From Panicum virgatum (Eukaryota; Streptophyta; Magnoliopsida; Poales; Poaceae): a DNA stretch of 64,000 nucleotides. The DNA is taken from NCBI RefSeq assembly GCF_016808335.1, contig NC_053153.1:31193590-31257589 (forward strand). Reading direction: 5' to 3'. The notes beneath the pieces were generated by a model, which saw only the letters and a list, made by a program, of their open reading frames with translations, was not told the origin of the DNA and searched no databases. A program made the translations under genes and the position numbers. This document shows positions 1 to 12,472 of the stretch, piece after piece. Position 1 is the stretch's first letter; every line of letters starts with the position of its first letter.

Positions 1-1954
1 GCAAACAAAACTATGCTAGAACTATTCTACGCGTTACAACGATCGCGTGGACATAAAGAACGCCTAAAATGGAGCTAGAACGCGAAAACTAGGCCTAAAA
101 CAAGATCTAGGGACCTAACTGCGAGAAAAACTGAACTACAGGGGGTTCTGGGCAAAAACTGAGGGCCTAAACATAATTAAACATTAAATCTAGGGTCTAA
201 CACGCAAAAGGATAGGGCTGGATGGCGGGTTCGAATTCTAGAAAACTCAGGGGAGTCCGTGCAAAGTTTTGGGCCGATCTAGAATTTTATTTGAACTGGC
301 TGGGACGGCGGGTTTATTCTAGAGAAATCCTGGGACTCTTATGCAAAACGGGCCTGGCTGAAGCGGTATGCACGGATCTGATCCGTTGGATCACGATCCG
401 GCAGCTGAGGACATAACGTTTCGCGATCTAATCTCAGCCGCAGGAAACGGATCCGACGGCCAGGACAAGCGGCAGTGCGGGGCGGCGGCGAGGCTCGCCG
501 GAGCAGAGCTCCCGCGGCGGAGCAGCGTCGGAATATGCCGTTTCCGGCCCTCCGGGGGTCAAATAGACCTAGACTTGGGTCTGGGGTGGACTTCGCGATA
601 CGCATAATCCACCCAGGGCCTTAGTGGGGCATGGTGGTGCTCGGAGCGACGCACGCGTGGACGGCGGCGGCTCTGCGGGTTGCGGTCGCCGGCATGCGCG
701 AGTCCAGGCGGCTAAGGTGCGCTACGGGCTATGGGAACTGGCACAAAGGGATCAAGGGGTCGGGGTGGAACTCACCGAAGGCTCGTGGTGGCCAGAGCTG
801 CTGCGCAAGGTGGGCGTCAGCGAGGTCCGAGCGGCGGGTCGTTGCGGAGCTCGCGGAGAAGAGTGCTGGAGGAGTGCGCTGGGCCTGCTGATGCCCCGGA
901 GAGGTCCGTGCAGCCCTGTGAAGGTGTTCCAGGGTTCAGTGAAGCACCGGAGTCGACGGCGGCGAGAAATTTCAGCAGCGCACCGAGTTACCTGCGACGG
1001 CGCTACGGGGAAAATCCGGCGCGCGTAGGCCTCAGAGTCGTGATTGGGGTCTTGGAAAGCTCCCTGGTGCCAAGGAGAAGCAGCTTTGGGGCCTAGTCGG
1101 AGCTAGGGTGCGGCGGGGTGGCATGGTTACGGCGGCGAGATGCTCTGCTTCGAGCAGAGGCAGGGCGGAGCGGCTAGGGTTTGGGCATGGCGGCTGTGGA
1201 TGGGAGCAGGGAGGTCCGCGGGGTGGTTTAAAGAGGGCGCCGAGATCTCGGCGTGCGCGCCCAAGAATGAACCCGGCGAGGTTCTCGGGCGGGGAACGCG
1301 GCTGGCCATTGCGCGGCCGGGAGGGGCGGGGAAGACGGGCCTGACCAGGTGGGGTCAGCCCGTCTGTGAGAGAGGCGACGCGCGTGCGGGGCGAGCTGGG
1401 CCGAGCATGCGTGTGGTCGTAGGCGCTAGCTGGAGCGGGCCGTGCACGCGGAAAGGACCGAGGTTGAGGGGTCGGAGGTGGGGTGACGCGCGCGGGTGAG
1501 GTAGCGCTGGTGAGCTGGGCTGAGCGAGCCGAGCAGGGAAGAGAGCGGGCCGGCTAGGGAAAGAAGGAGGCTGGGCCGCTGCAAGAAGGGAAACGGGCCG
1601 CGGGGAGAGGGAGAACTAGGCCGGCCGGGTGAGAAGGAAAAAGGGGTCGGGGGTTGGGCCAAGGGAACTGGGTTTTGGGCTTGGTTTTGGGTTTCTTTTT
1701 CCTTTCCTATTTCAAACTAACTCAAACTAAACTATTTGAATTCAAATTCAAATTCGAATTCAACCCTAGCACTCAAACAAAAATAACAATGCACCAGCAT
1801 GAATGCAACAAACATTTTATCCTAGAAAAATTTTAATTCGTTGTGAAACAAAAATTAGATTAAATGCAAGACTAATCAAAATAAACCTTAGAAAATTTAA
1901 ATAAAGCCAATTAAATTTATTATTAAATGCTGGAATTTAAATTAGGGTGTTACA
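1..1954 (-). repeat. Family Y gypsy LTR, partial (cut by window edge)
   Basis: This stretch matches the first-half sequence, read on the minus strand, of the ~3.5 kb LTRs at 48317-51850 and 29622-46259. It shares the ATTCTACGCGTTACAACG block near base 27, a GC-rich middle, and the AT-rich end that finishes GGGTGTTACA at 1954. The element reads on the minus strand, so 1954 is the LTR start. The rest of the LTR and the element lie to the left of the window. The copy is visibly diverged from the others. Scattered ORFs on both strands are GC-rich shadows and I do not call them genes. Confidence 0.8.
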
Positions 1955-2440
1955 GGGGTCTATATAGGCGGTTCTGGTCGGTGGTTTTGGTAAAACACAG
2001 ATTAGGGTTGACGCATACTTCGCGCTGAAGAAAATTGAGGCCGATTGGGCCCCGGAATGGGCTAGGCCGGCCGGCTCAGAGGGCCCCAGGCCGGCCGGCC
2101 TGGGCCCTTTCTGGCCCCTTTCGGTCCCATCTTTCGCGTGCGGCCTCTTCTCCTTATTCCTCATCTTAGCCCAGTTGTGACCATGCGTCAAAACATCTCC
2201 GAAAATGTCCAATTTCCTGCCAAAACACAACATGCTCCAAAATCCAGGACAAAATCGAAAACGGTCAAGTTTGGGTCCCAAGTGGCGGGTTAGTACATGA
2301 ATCATCCCGAAGAAATTACCAAAACCTCTCCTAATTGTATAATAAAATGGGTACTTAAGGAGCACCAACACGCTTGGAGTACCGTCGAGTCACTCCCAAG
2401 CAACCTTTGGCTTTTCATTCCGGCTCATGGATCAGGGCCA
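1955..2440 (-). repeat. Athila-type LTR fragment
   Basis: On the minus strand this reads as the middle of a gypsy LTR. It holds GGCCGGCCGGCC blocks inside a stretch rich in GGGCCC and a TATA-like CCTATATAGACC near 1962-1973. The same kind of sequence occurs in the Athila LTRs at 6378 and 55832. It is cut on the left by the family Y LTR. The right boundary with the family X copy is uncertain by about 100 bases. No coding region is supported. Confidence 0.5.
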
Positions 2441-4961
2441 CTCTCCCCAACTACAGAAAACCGCACTTCTCTGCACCCGTGATTGTTGCAACATAATTTA
2501 ATATATAATCCTATCTCTAAGAGAGAGTGGGAGGTATGTCCACTTGCCGGGCCGATCAGTTACTAGGCTTGCCACGTACCATATTTACGGCATGTGGCTA
2601 GTACTTCCAAACGCTTAACCACCGCTACTACACACTGCGGCCTTAGTAATTTGTCAACACAGATGGATTACAATGAAGCAATTGACCAAATCTGTCCATG
2701 GTCCTTATAGTGATTGCATGAATGTAAACAACCAACTCCTATAAATCTCGCGAGTGACAAGAAATCACTCTACTTTTACCGGTCCTATTAGCATAGCATC
2801 TAGACGAACTCAGATCTAGTGTTCAATCAATTGGTACCTAGAATTATGCATCTAAAGTTTTCATTCAACTCCAATAACTTAAATGCACAGAAAGACAGTA
2901 CTGAATTGCATAGTTTAAAATAATGGGATCATGTGTCGGGGCTTGCCTGTATTGATGTCTATAGAGTCAGTAGACTTTGGATCTTCCGAAACGGAGTTCG
3001 GAGCTTCAGTTAGTTCAACAATATTAGCCTGGGCTTCAGAAAAATTCCCATCTGAATCCTGGATAAACTCGTATGTTCCGTCTGCTAACGGGGTGACTTC
3101 TATATGAAATGCAATAGTAAAAATAGTAAGGTACTCTACTTGAGTATAGCTTTCCTTCACGAAAAAGACTATGGATTTCACTCAATTAAATAATCTAGAT
3201 TATCTATGTCAAACACTCTAACCACACAAATAACATGGAAAAGAATTTTTTTAAAATAATCCATAGAAAGGGTTTGTTTAAAGATATAAATAACATAGAA
3301 GGAAATTATTGAAAAGCATGACTTAGAGTCCAGTAAGGAGTTTAGGAGAAATTATATAAAGCTAACTACACATCATAGAGCTCATGGCCCAAAGCTCACA
3401 AGGAGAAGACTTTCAAAGCATAATTTATAGTTCATAAAGAGCTATTTCACACTCTTATTTTTAACACTTGCTACACATGGTTTCAAAGCAAACCCATAAC
3501 ACCATCAAATAGAGCTAAACACAAGGAAAATAACAAAATTAGTTTGGCATTTTTCTGATTTTTCTGCCATTTACTAGGAATTTTCAAAGTTCAACTCAAA
3601 AAAAGAAATAGTCTTTTGCAGAAAGGTCCTTAGAAGAATTTGAATCCTTTCAATCAGACCCTTGGCCGGAGTCAAAGCGGAAGGAAAGATTTGACCGGCC
3701 AAGTCCGGCGGCGCTGGTCGCCGGCGGTGAGGGGTGAGGGGCTAGGGAGTAAGAGGAGGCCAGGGCGCACCTGCTAGAGGGGTCGGGAAGGAGGATTGAA
3801 GGCCAGAGGGTGCTCATCGTCGATGAACAGAGCACTACGGAGGAGGTCGACGTCATTCCGGTGGCACAAGGTGAGGAAGTGGAGGCGAAAGTGGCTGGAG
3901 AGCTTCGCAGACTCGATGTGAAGCTCGCTAGGGGGTTATAATGGTCGGGGAAAGGCTGTAGCGGCGGGTCGGCGGTGAGCTCGTCTTGCTGGAGTTGGAG
4001 GAATGGGCGCGGTGGTGTCTGGCCGGTGATAGAGGCCGGTCAGGGCTATTTATAGGCTCAGGAGGGAGAAGATAAGCAAGGGAAGCAAGAGATGAGCTCG
4101 TCGGAGCTTGTGGGCAAACTCCAGCGGCGGCGGTGGCAATGTCATGGGCAGCCGGTGAGGTGGCGATGCGCGGCCTTGAGTCGCCAGCGGAGGCAGCATT
4201 AAAGGCAGTGTGACTTCATGCGCGACGCATGGAGGCGGCGAGGTGGCTCAGGAGGCAATCCCGGTGGTGGTCGAGCTCACCGGATCTCTAAACAGAGGCG
4301 GCGGCGGCGCGACGCCTTGGGGAAAGAGAGATAGGCGCCAGGAGGTGAAAGGATGGGACCAGGAGGGGTCAAGGCGGCTTGTCGGCGTCCAAATCGGCAG
4401 CTCAGGCAGCGGGTGGGCGGGAAACCTGTGGCGGGCGCCGCCGCCAGGACTCCGAGGAGTCTGGAGGTAGAAGAAAGGTAGAGGGACTGGTTTGCAAAAA
4501 GAGAAATGTTCAGTGGCTTAACTGTAAACTAAGTTTTCTCACTGATCTAGGGCTCAAATGAAAATGTGCCCAACATGAAAGTTGTTCAACTTTTCAAGAT
4601 CTACAACTTTCATGTTATACAAATTTTCACTAAATCAAAGGATTTTGAAATATTTTCAAAAATATAAAAGAACTTTATTCCACTAAGGAAAAATATTTTT
4701 AATAACAAATATTCCTATACTTTTGGGCTGAAATGCAATATTACTACCAAAGTAATTATTAATAGCATATTTGCAGGAAGGCCCTTAACAAAGTTGAAAT
4801 TACTCCCTAAGTCAAAACTTTTGCACAAAAGGACTTATAATTTTTCAAAATTACCAAGGTACCCCTACTTAGCACTGCAAAATTTTAGCACTCAAACAAT
4901 AATAAACACCAAGTACACACATTAAACTTTATTTTAAAGGCTAGACACCTGAAGTGTCACA
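2441..4961 (-). repeat. Family X long LTR, minus orientation, left end unclear
   Basis: Minus-strand reading begins TGTGACACTTCAGGTGT at 4961, which matches the start of the family X LTR at 17434. A GC-rich block follows (about 3660-4470), then an AT-rich intron-like stretch, an acidic exon (2947-3099), and the motif around TACGGCATGTGGCTAGTACT that also occurs at 21935 and 55215. The terminal ~900 bases seen in the 54244 copy are missing, so this copy is 3'-truncated. No TSD can be assigned. Confidence 0.65.
2947..3099 (-). CDS. Predicted acidic exon 2 of an LTR-borne small gene (family X)
   Basis: On the minus strand the exon is preceded by a TTTCATATAG acceptor and ends at a GC-type donor (ACAG|GCAAGC). 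It is 153 nt, enters in phase 1 and leaves in phase 1, and is open throughout. The peptide contains DGTYEF and is rich in Asp, Glu and Ser. Equivalent exons lie at 20314-20464 and 22332-22460, and in the unrelated-looking family Y LTRs. I know of no protein family it belongs to. Exon 1 and exon 3 of this copy were not resolved. Confidence 0.4.
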
Positions 4962-4974
4962 CTGGGGAACGAGA

Positions 4975-6280
4975 TGTCGGTGTTTACCGCTAAGCCTGCT
5001 CAGGGATACCCTTAGCAGTAAGGTTTGTAGGTAGGGATCGACTGCTCTGGAACTCGATGGTACAAGAAATACAAAGATTTAGACAGCTTCGGGCCTTGAG
5101 TTGCGTAATACCCAATGTCCTGTGTGGTTGTTTGTATTGCCTTGGGTGTTGATGATGTTTTGAGGGGGTCCCTGCCCGTCGTTACATATCTGGGGGGACA
5201 GGGTTACATGAAAAATCCTAGCTGAGTACAGTTGGAGTCCTACTACAACACAATCGGGTAGTTTACTTTGTACTACAGGTAGTTTTACGCCTATTCGGGT
5301 AGTTACAAGAAAGGGAAGGTACATCCATGAACTATCCCTTACTCTAGAACATTCTATGCCTATAAGCAGTCCCGCTGCCCCAGGTCTGAGAAGCCTCCGA
5401 GCTCTTCGTAGCCGAGTCCTGCAGGAGTCGAGTACTTGGCTGGGCATCTTCGAGTACTCAAAGTAGTCAGAGCGTCCTTCTGGTTGCTTCTGGTCCTTCC
5501 TTCAGATACGTCAAGTAGTCCTCCATGTACTTCCGGTGGCTCCGAGGCTGTGAGGTGCTCAAGCCCCGAAATCTTGATCATGTATTGTGCGCGAAGTAAT
5601 CGCGCTCCATATAGAGTAGTCCCCGAGCCTTAGGTTGAATCGCAGAATCAGGCTGAGGGTCACTTCAGACTTTTTCCTTTATTATTTTCCAAAAAAATTG
5701 AAAAATAAACCTCTGATGCACATATCCCGCAGCCCCCGAGCCTTAAATCAAAATCACTTTTTCTGCAGGTAGCCCCCGAGCAAAGATTTGGAATTAAGGA
5801 TCTAAGACGTGGCATCAAATTCTATTCTTCAGAATATCTGCAGGTTTAATCAGATTCGATATTCGAAAAGACCCATTGTTCGCGTAAAAAAATCCCAGAA
5901 AATGATTCGATTGGATACGCCACACTTATTGTACCCGAAATATCCTCAGAAATAAAACTCGGGATGTATATCTTTTTACTGTATGGTCACATGGGACTTG
6001 TAATGTATGGAGAATCTGCATTATTGCATCCGTAAGTGCTGCCATTGTAGCTTCACAGGTTGTCCTCCAGTAATGTCCCTTGTGGCTATAAAGGGTGGGT
6101 GAGAGGACTTTGCCAGAAGCACTAGCATTCTGAAGCTATGGCTTGCGTTTGGTGTTCTTGCTCTCGCCCTCCTCAAATTTGTGTAGCCCTTTTCAGCAAA
6201 AGTTGCTAGAAGAGAACTTGCGAGTGATAAGAGAAGTCCCTGCTACCTCATCCTGCAACCCCAATGCTCTTTGATACACG
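4975..6280 (+). repeat. LTR or LTR fragment of an unassigned gypsy-like element
   Basis: The sequence opens TGTCGGTGTTTACCG and reads as an LTR on the plus strand, with a promoter-like GGCTATAAAGGGTGGG at about 6088-6104 followed by a transcribed-looking leader. It abuts the family X LTR on the left (4961) and the tail of an Athila internal region on the right. I could not find a clean CA end or a TSD, so it may be a truncated LTR. ORFs here are not supported as genes. Confidence 0.45.
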
Positions 6281-6377
6281 GGTGAACAGGAGACAAATGT
6301 TTAAGCTTTGCTCCTGATCCACCGAGCCTCAGTTTAAGCTTTGCTCGAGGACGAGCAAAAGTTTAAGCTTGGGGGGG
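6281..6377 (+). repeat. 3' end of an Athila internal region with polypurine tract
   Basis: The words GTTTAAGCTTTGCTC and CGAGGACGAGCAAAAG are followed by GCTTGGGGGGG at 6367-6377, directly before an LTR starting TGTTGTCGG. That is the usual PPT-LTR junction of a plus-strand Athila-class element. Only about 100 bases of the internal region remain to the left. Together with the PBS at 14514, it shows that the LTR between them once served two adjoining internal regions. Confidence 0.7.
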
Positions 6378-7474
6378 TGTTGTCGGCCTTAAATTCACAT
6401 TCTAGCCGTCAACATCTCGAGAATAACACGAGCTTTACACTATGTTCCATTCATATTTTATTTATTTCTAACGAGTTCCACAAGTTTTGGAAGAGTTTTG
6501 ATTTCAGATAAACATACATAAAAATGGACAAAATTGAGCGAAAACCCAAGCCAACCGGTCTCCCCCGGCCGGCCGGCCTAGCACCCCTGGAGATAGGGCC
6601 CCGGCTTCGAACCAGAGGCAATGTGACACGATCATAATGCCCTGAATCGAGGATTGGGTCTCGGTTTGATCGGATGGATCGGAAGGCTTGCACAAAAAAT
6701 AAAGGGCCCATAACTCAGTACCAACTTGGGTCCAGGGCAGCAATCTACCACCGTGGCAAGATCACCAGGACGCAGAGGGAACGTCGGCGCAACGGAGGGC
6801 CAAGTTGGGCTGGAGGGAGGCTGGCCGATCATAATACCCTAGGGGAGGCCGGCCGGCCCCACATTGCAGTCTCTCACTCCCTGGCTTCGCGTGGAAGACA
6901 AGCTCACCGATTTACCTGCATACAACTGACGCTACGGGGATTAACTGCCGAGAACCGACCCTGGAAGGCTATAAAGAGAAGCACCATCCATCACTTAAAC
7001 ACACACCATTGGAGCTCTTCTCTCTTCACTTGTAGTTTATAGAGTAGGTTAGTAGCTTGGGAGTTAGAGTTGAGTCGAGCTTGCTCGGGACTCCGGAGTC
7101 GTCGGAAGTCTGGTATAGCTCTTGTATCCTTCTTTTGACATTATCAATATAAGTTATCTTCTCTACTTTTCTGAGTCCGCTTTACTTTCCGCTGTCTTTT
7201 ATTTACTCGAGTCTGAGTGTCCAGCTCGTGCGCGGAGGTTTTCCTTTAGCTTAGACTAAGTTATATTTCTTAGTGATCGGTATCTTATCTTACGGGTTTT
7301 CTCGACCGGACTAGAGTATCTCAAGTTTGTTCTCTTGGTTGAGGGGGATTTCTCTCGAAGGCCTTGAGAGAAATCCTAGCACCGAGTGCAGATGTGGTGT
7401 TTGGTCTTAGTGTTAGCTAGAAAGTGTGTTCCACCCGCACGGAACCGTTGTGGTAGTTGGTAGGTGGTGACAGC

Positions 7475-9002
7475 TGTAAGGATCACCGGGGTGTCCGACC
7501 CTAGAGGGGGAGGGGGTGAATAGGGTCGCTAATCGCTTTTTAACCTAGGGCTCAAACTACTTGCATAAGATAAACCTAACACGTCCTACGCATGCTAGTT
7601 ATGACTAAGGTTTATCTATGTTACTCTCTACTTACCCCTAAAAAGACTTGCAACCTAGCTAATCCTAATCAAACTAACTAGGAAAGTAAAGGAATGCAAG
7701 GTAGAGTAAGTGCGGAAACGTAATGCGGTAAGTAAAGAGGTAAGTGCAAGAGAGATGCAAACTCCCGAGTAGACACGGTCATGTAACGTGGTTCGGCATA
7801 AACGCCTACGTCCACGGGACACCGAGGCTCTTCCGATCACCGTCTTGCACTACGCCACCAATGGCGATGCCGGCAAGCAAAGGAAAGTGCCCACAAGACA
7901 CCGAGTCTCGTGCACCGCCACCGTCTCTCTCGGTCACCCGGCCGAAATCCACTACGGAGCTTCTCCACCAAGGAGGGGGCCTCCTCTTCCCCCGCACAAA
8001 GTGTCGTTGCCACTCCACACCAAGACAGAGGGTCACACGACGGATCACAAGTTGCTTGCCGCAGCAAGACTTCTCTCAAGGGAGCTCTCGCAAGAACTAA
8101 TCCCTATAACAAGCACTAAGCACTCTCACAAGTGTGCTTAAGCCTATATGATGTACAATGAAGCTCTATGGTGGTTGGAGATGTTCTTGGGTGTGTTTGG
8201 GATGTTCAGCAACTCCAGCACACTTCAAATGGACGGGGTGAGGCATATATATAGGCTACCAAGTCTTGTAGCCGTTGCTCCAACGGTTAGTTGAAAATCT
8301 GCGTATCACCGGAAGAACCGATGCCTCTTGGTGGGGTAGCGTCGGTTCATCCGGTCACTCACAACATGAAGTAGCCGTTGAAGTCCTGACAGCTGACGCA
8401 GAGACCACCGGTTGAACCGATGCAATGCACCGATGCCTCACCGGTTCAACCGGTGCTGAAAGAATCTTCTCCTGGATGCTGATGTCATTACACCGGTGGT
8501 ATGCACCGATGCACCGTCGGTTGAACCGGTGCTGAAGAAACTTCTTCTGGGCACTTGACATCGTCTCTGGTACAAAGGACGGCCATTGCACCGATGCCCT
8601 ATTTTGGACCGTCGGTTCAACCGGTGCCTATAGGCTGACTTGGCTTCGATTCCCTTCTGCACCAAAGTATCAAGGCGTCGGTTCTTCCGACTACCATCGG
8701 ATGCTCCGATGCCCTGGCGTCGATTCTTCCGGTGCTCCTGAATCGAAGAGTTTTCAGGGCTCTGCCCTGAGACCCGCGAGGGGCGGCTCCCCCTCGACCC
8801 CTGTCCGCTAACCGGGTAGCGGAACCCCCGTAGGGGCAGTCCATCGGGCCTTGCTACGCCTATCTTCTCTTTCTCTTTGTCATCACTTGAACCTAAAAGC
8901 CTGAGAATGATTATCTTAACAATCATATTAGTCCAAGTGTTGTGTTGTCATTCGATCACCAAAATCACTCGAAATGGCATCAATGGTGCCATGTTCGTTA
9001 CA
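7475..9002 (-). repeat. 3' LTR of the gag-only copia
   Basis: 1528 bp, nearly identical to 12487-14013. It reads TGTAACGAAC...GATCCTTACA on the minus strand. It has a TATA-like tract on the minus strand at about 8243-8256 and a cluster of CACCGGTTGAACCGATGC-type motifs at about 8308-8740. ORFs inside are duplicated in both LTRs and are not genes. Confidence 0.93.
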
Positions 9003-10449
9003 ATCTCCCCCTTTTTGGTGATTGATGACAACACAATCAAAGCAAGCATAATTTGCACAAAATTGACAAATTTAACAACTTGATACCAATTGAAATTAAT
9101 TGAAAACCGCTTACGCTTGCTTGGATGTTTACCACCATCCAATGACGACTTGGCCTCCCCCTAAAACCATGATTCCCCCTTTGAACCTCCCCCTATGTTG
9201 CTACTTCTCCCTCATGACTTGATTCACTTAGGTATTTCTCCCCCTTTGGGATATGCTTCTCCTCTTTGAGAAAATACCTTGCTTTGATCCACATTTCTCC
9301 CCCTTTGGAATCAAATCACCTAAAAGGTCTTGCTCCAACAAAGGTCTTGCAAAAACAATATAGCTTAAGAGAAGATTAGTAGCGTAGGGAGTTAGTTCCA
9401 TGACTCATGATCCAAAAGTATGATATCAATGAAGATACCAATTGAAAATTTACTATGGTGGATCACAAAATCACGAAACTAGCATGACATGAGCTAAGCT
9501 TTCCATAAGTATTGTGCACAAAATGATAATGTGAAAATCAAGTGCACAACTAAAAGTAATAACTAGAAAGCTTAGATCATATCATGCACGGAGGTAGCTC
9601 TAAAGTAAATAGGATATGACAATGATACCAATTTAATTAGTTTAGAACCTTGCATACCTCTGGGGGTTTACTTTTGTTTACCTTGCATGTACCAATTGAA
9701 AGTGATTTGCACAAGATACCACTTGTAAGTCTTTTTGAAGAAAAGCACTTGGTACACCAAGGTTGAGCAAATGTATGAGCACATAGCCTATGAACTTAGA
9801 TATGATCATTCAAGTTCAATAGAGCATGGCTCAATATGCATGAAAGCACAATTTATTTAACCACTCTTAGAGAGTTATTTGTTCACATTGATCGTGAGAA
9901 ACATTCTCTTAGAGTGTTAACTCTACGTGAGACTACAAAAGATAAACTAGAAAACATGTTAGTCTCAAAATCACAAGCTATAAAGTTAACTCCCCCTAAA
10001 AGTGTGCATTTAGTGTTTGAATCACCAAGCAAATGTATACACATTGATTTTGACACAATTAGGAAGTTTACCCCATAGCTTGTGCTCATGGTACACATAT
10101 GAAAGACATACCTCATGAAGTCCATGTACCATGAAAGGTAACCTTGTGTAGCTTTCTACACACTTATCAAACCATGTAGGTTGCTCATGGGTTAGAGTCA
10201 TGGCACAAGCAACCCACCATATATAACACTAGGTGATGCGATGCAAACAACCTAGCAAAAAGCAATGGCGCTACATGATGCTTGAATTGAATTCTAGCTA
10301 CCATTACCTTATATGTAGGGGAGGGGAACTTGGGTCACTAATCTTTTAATCCATAACTTGGCTCTAGCTTAACTTTGCATGATGCATCCCTACTCATACA
10401 CCCCAAACTTTGCCAAGCCTCCAAATTCCCCGAAGCACTTGTTTGGTGC
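9003..10449 (-). other. Non-coding 3' internal region replacing pol
   Basis: Between the Gag stop and the 3' LTR there are about 1.45 kb without recognisable pol motifs in any frame. It begins at the 3' LTR with the PPT and holds several further copies of the PPT-like word AAAGGGGGAGAA (plus-strand CTCCCCCTTT at about 9172, 9240 and 9297). The rest is AT-rich. ORFs at 9836-10125 on both strands overlap each other and show no family match. Confidence 0.7.
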
Positions 10450-12384
10450 CTAAGTCTTAGGAACCCAAACCTTTTGAGAGCCATCCATGGTATGAATAAT
10501 ATCCTTGGGCACCCAAAAAGGTCGGTTCCATCCATATGTTCTCCACCCTTTGACATGAGCCACCACCTTACCATTCTTCTTCTTTTTAAGTATGTAGTGG
10601 TTGCTCTTTTGCTTGTTCTTGTGGGTGGGCTTGGTGTACATGTATGAAGCCTTCAAGTATGGAGATGTGTTTTTCTTGATCTCCTTAGCCTTCTTGTTCT
10701 TGTTCAAGTTCTTGGGCTTGCTATTTTCTTTGCCCTTTGCTTTGCCCTCTTTCTCCTTGCATTGGTAGGACTTGTGGCCTTCTTTGTGACACTTGAAGCA
10801 AGTCACGGTTTCTCCCTTCTCAAGCTTCTTCACGCCCGCGGAGGTGTTATCTTGAGAAGGTTGGACTTGCTCTTGAGTGTACTTTCCTTTGAGCCGCCTC
10901 AAGTCCATCATTAGCCTTTCTATCTCTTGTTTAAGCTCATCATTTTCCTTAGCAATGAGATCATCACATGTTTCTACAATCACATTCTCATTGCAAGGGG
11001 TTAGATCACAAGAGGTAGACGCATCTACCTTGTCAAAAGAGATAGCACAAGGAATATTGCAAGGAAATGATTTATCCGATGATGATTCACTTTTAGACTC
11101 AAGACTCTCATATTTCATTTTAAGTTCTTTATGCTCATTGTCTAACAAATTGAATTTATTTAGCAAGTTCTCATATCTTGATACAAATGAAGCATGAAGT
11201 TCTTCTTTAGCCTTGAGAGTTTTGATTTCTTCATTTTGTTTAGTGAGATATTCTTGTTGATTTTGGAGAAGTGTCATCATCTCACTAATTTCATCGGTTT
11301 CAACATCGGATTCATCATTTGAGGAGGAGTCATCACTTACATCGTTATTACCTAGTGCCATAAGACACATGGGAGGTGGTGATAATCTCCGAGGGCGATG
11401 GGTGGTGGAGCTCTTGGAATTTTTCTTGTGACTTGAGCTTTCACCACTTTTCTTGGGCTTGTGGATGGTGGAGAGAGCTTGGGCTCTTGACTTGTTCTTT
11501 TTCTTCGCCATCTTCTCCATCCCAACTGCACTCCCTCTAATGAGTGTTTTGTACCCAAGCTCATAGAGCTCATGTACATGCTTGGTAATCTTGCGGTGAT
11601 GGTATAGCACGGCCCTTGGATATTCTTCATCACTTGAGCTTGATTCATCATCACTTTCTTCCTCATCCTCTTCTTCTTCTTCTTCACTTGAGCTTGATGA
11701 GTCTTGTCGCCTTGGTTGATGCTTGCATGAGTGCTTGGCGGCGAGACTCTTTTTGCTTGAAGAAGAGGTGGACTCTTGCTCTTTCTTCTTTGTCATTCCC
11801 ATACTATACTCATGGGCAATGATTTGATTGATGACTTGGTTGGGTGTAAGCTTGACCAAGTCTTCTTTTTGCAAGAGTGAGTTGATGATGTCGTAGTCGG
11901 GCTTGCGAAGGCTTCGGAGGATCTTGCGGTTAATATCCTCATCTTTGACTTGATTGAGACCTAAGGCATTAATTTCATTGACAAGAGTATTTAATCGTGA
12001 GTACATGTCATGAGCATTTTCATTTGGAAGTTGCTTAAAGCTACTAAGCTCATCGCCGAGAATATGATATTTTTGATTGGCAACATCCTTTGTGCCTTCA
12101 TGATTCTCGACAATTTGCTTCCATAGCTTATGAGCATTTTCATTTGCAAAGACACGATTAAACACACTATCACATAGAGAAGACAAAAGAATTGATTTTG
12201 CAATGGCATCATATTGTCTCTCGGCCTTATTCTCATTTTTCTTGCCTTCTTCGGTGACACGCCAAACATCAAGCCCCCGGGCTTGAAGATGTGCTTGCAT
12301 AAGCACCTTCCACCGTGGAAAACCCGTGCCATCGAAAAACGGAGCCCTATCGGTACTCATCCCTTCCTCGGACATGATACTCAC
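10450..12384 (-). CDS. gag: Gag polyprotein of copia element
   Basis: An intact 644-residue Gag. Residues 1-200 form the UBN2/DUF4219-type capsid region (an FFDGTGFPRWKVLMQAHL motif, then KYHILGDELSSFKQLP). Ser/Glu/Asp-rich linkers, a long coiled coil (about 355-500) and a single CCHC zinc knuckle (CFKCHKEGHKSYQC, about residue 530) follow. A basic tail ends in VWVPKT. The protein packages element RNA into cytoplasmic particles. The tail matches the end of Gag in the complete copia at 33757-35862, so Gag stops where it normally does and only pol is absent. It must borrow protease, RT and integrase from another element. The start was chosen at the first ATG after the PBS. Confidence 0.9.
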   Translation of the reverse strand: MSIMSEEGMSTDRAPFFDGTGFPRWKVLMQAHLQARGLDVWRVTEEGKKNENKAERQYDAIAKSILLSSLCDSVFNRVFANENAHKLWKQIVENHEGTKDVANQKYHILGDELSSFKQLPNENAHDMYSRLNTLVNEINALGLNQVKDEDINRKILRSLRKPDYDIINSLLQKEDLVKLTPNQVINQIIAHEYSMGMTKKKEQESTSSSSKKSLAAKHSCKHQPRRQDSSSSSEEEEEEDEEESDDESSSSDEEYPRAVLYHHRKITKHVHELYELGYKTLIRGSAVGMEKMAKKKNKSRAQALSTIHKPKKSGESSSHKKNSKSSTTHRPRRLSPPPMCLMALGNNDVSDDSSSNDESDVETDEISEMMTLLQNQQEYLTKQNEEIKTLKAKEELHASFVSRYENLLNKFNLLDNEHKELKMKYESLESKSESSSDKSFPCNIPCAISFDKVDASTSCDLTPCNENVIVETCDDLIAKENDELKQEIERLMMDLRRLKGKYTQEQVQPSQDNTSAGVKKLEKGETVTCFKCHKEGHKSYQCKEKEGKAKGKENSKPKNLNKNKKAKEIKKNTSPYLKASYMYTKPTHKNKQKSNHYILKKKKNGKVVAHVKGWRTYGWNRPFWVPKDIIHTMDGSQKVWVPKT

Positions 12385-12472
12385 TCGACGGTTAAGTCGA
12401 CGGGTCTCCTACGAGCTTTCTCACAAATTTACCAATAGAATTGGCTAATCCTCGTAAGAGGTGTGAGACCAA

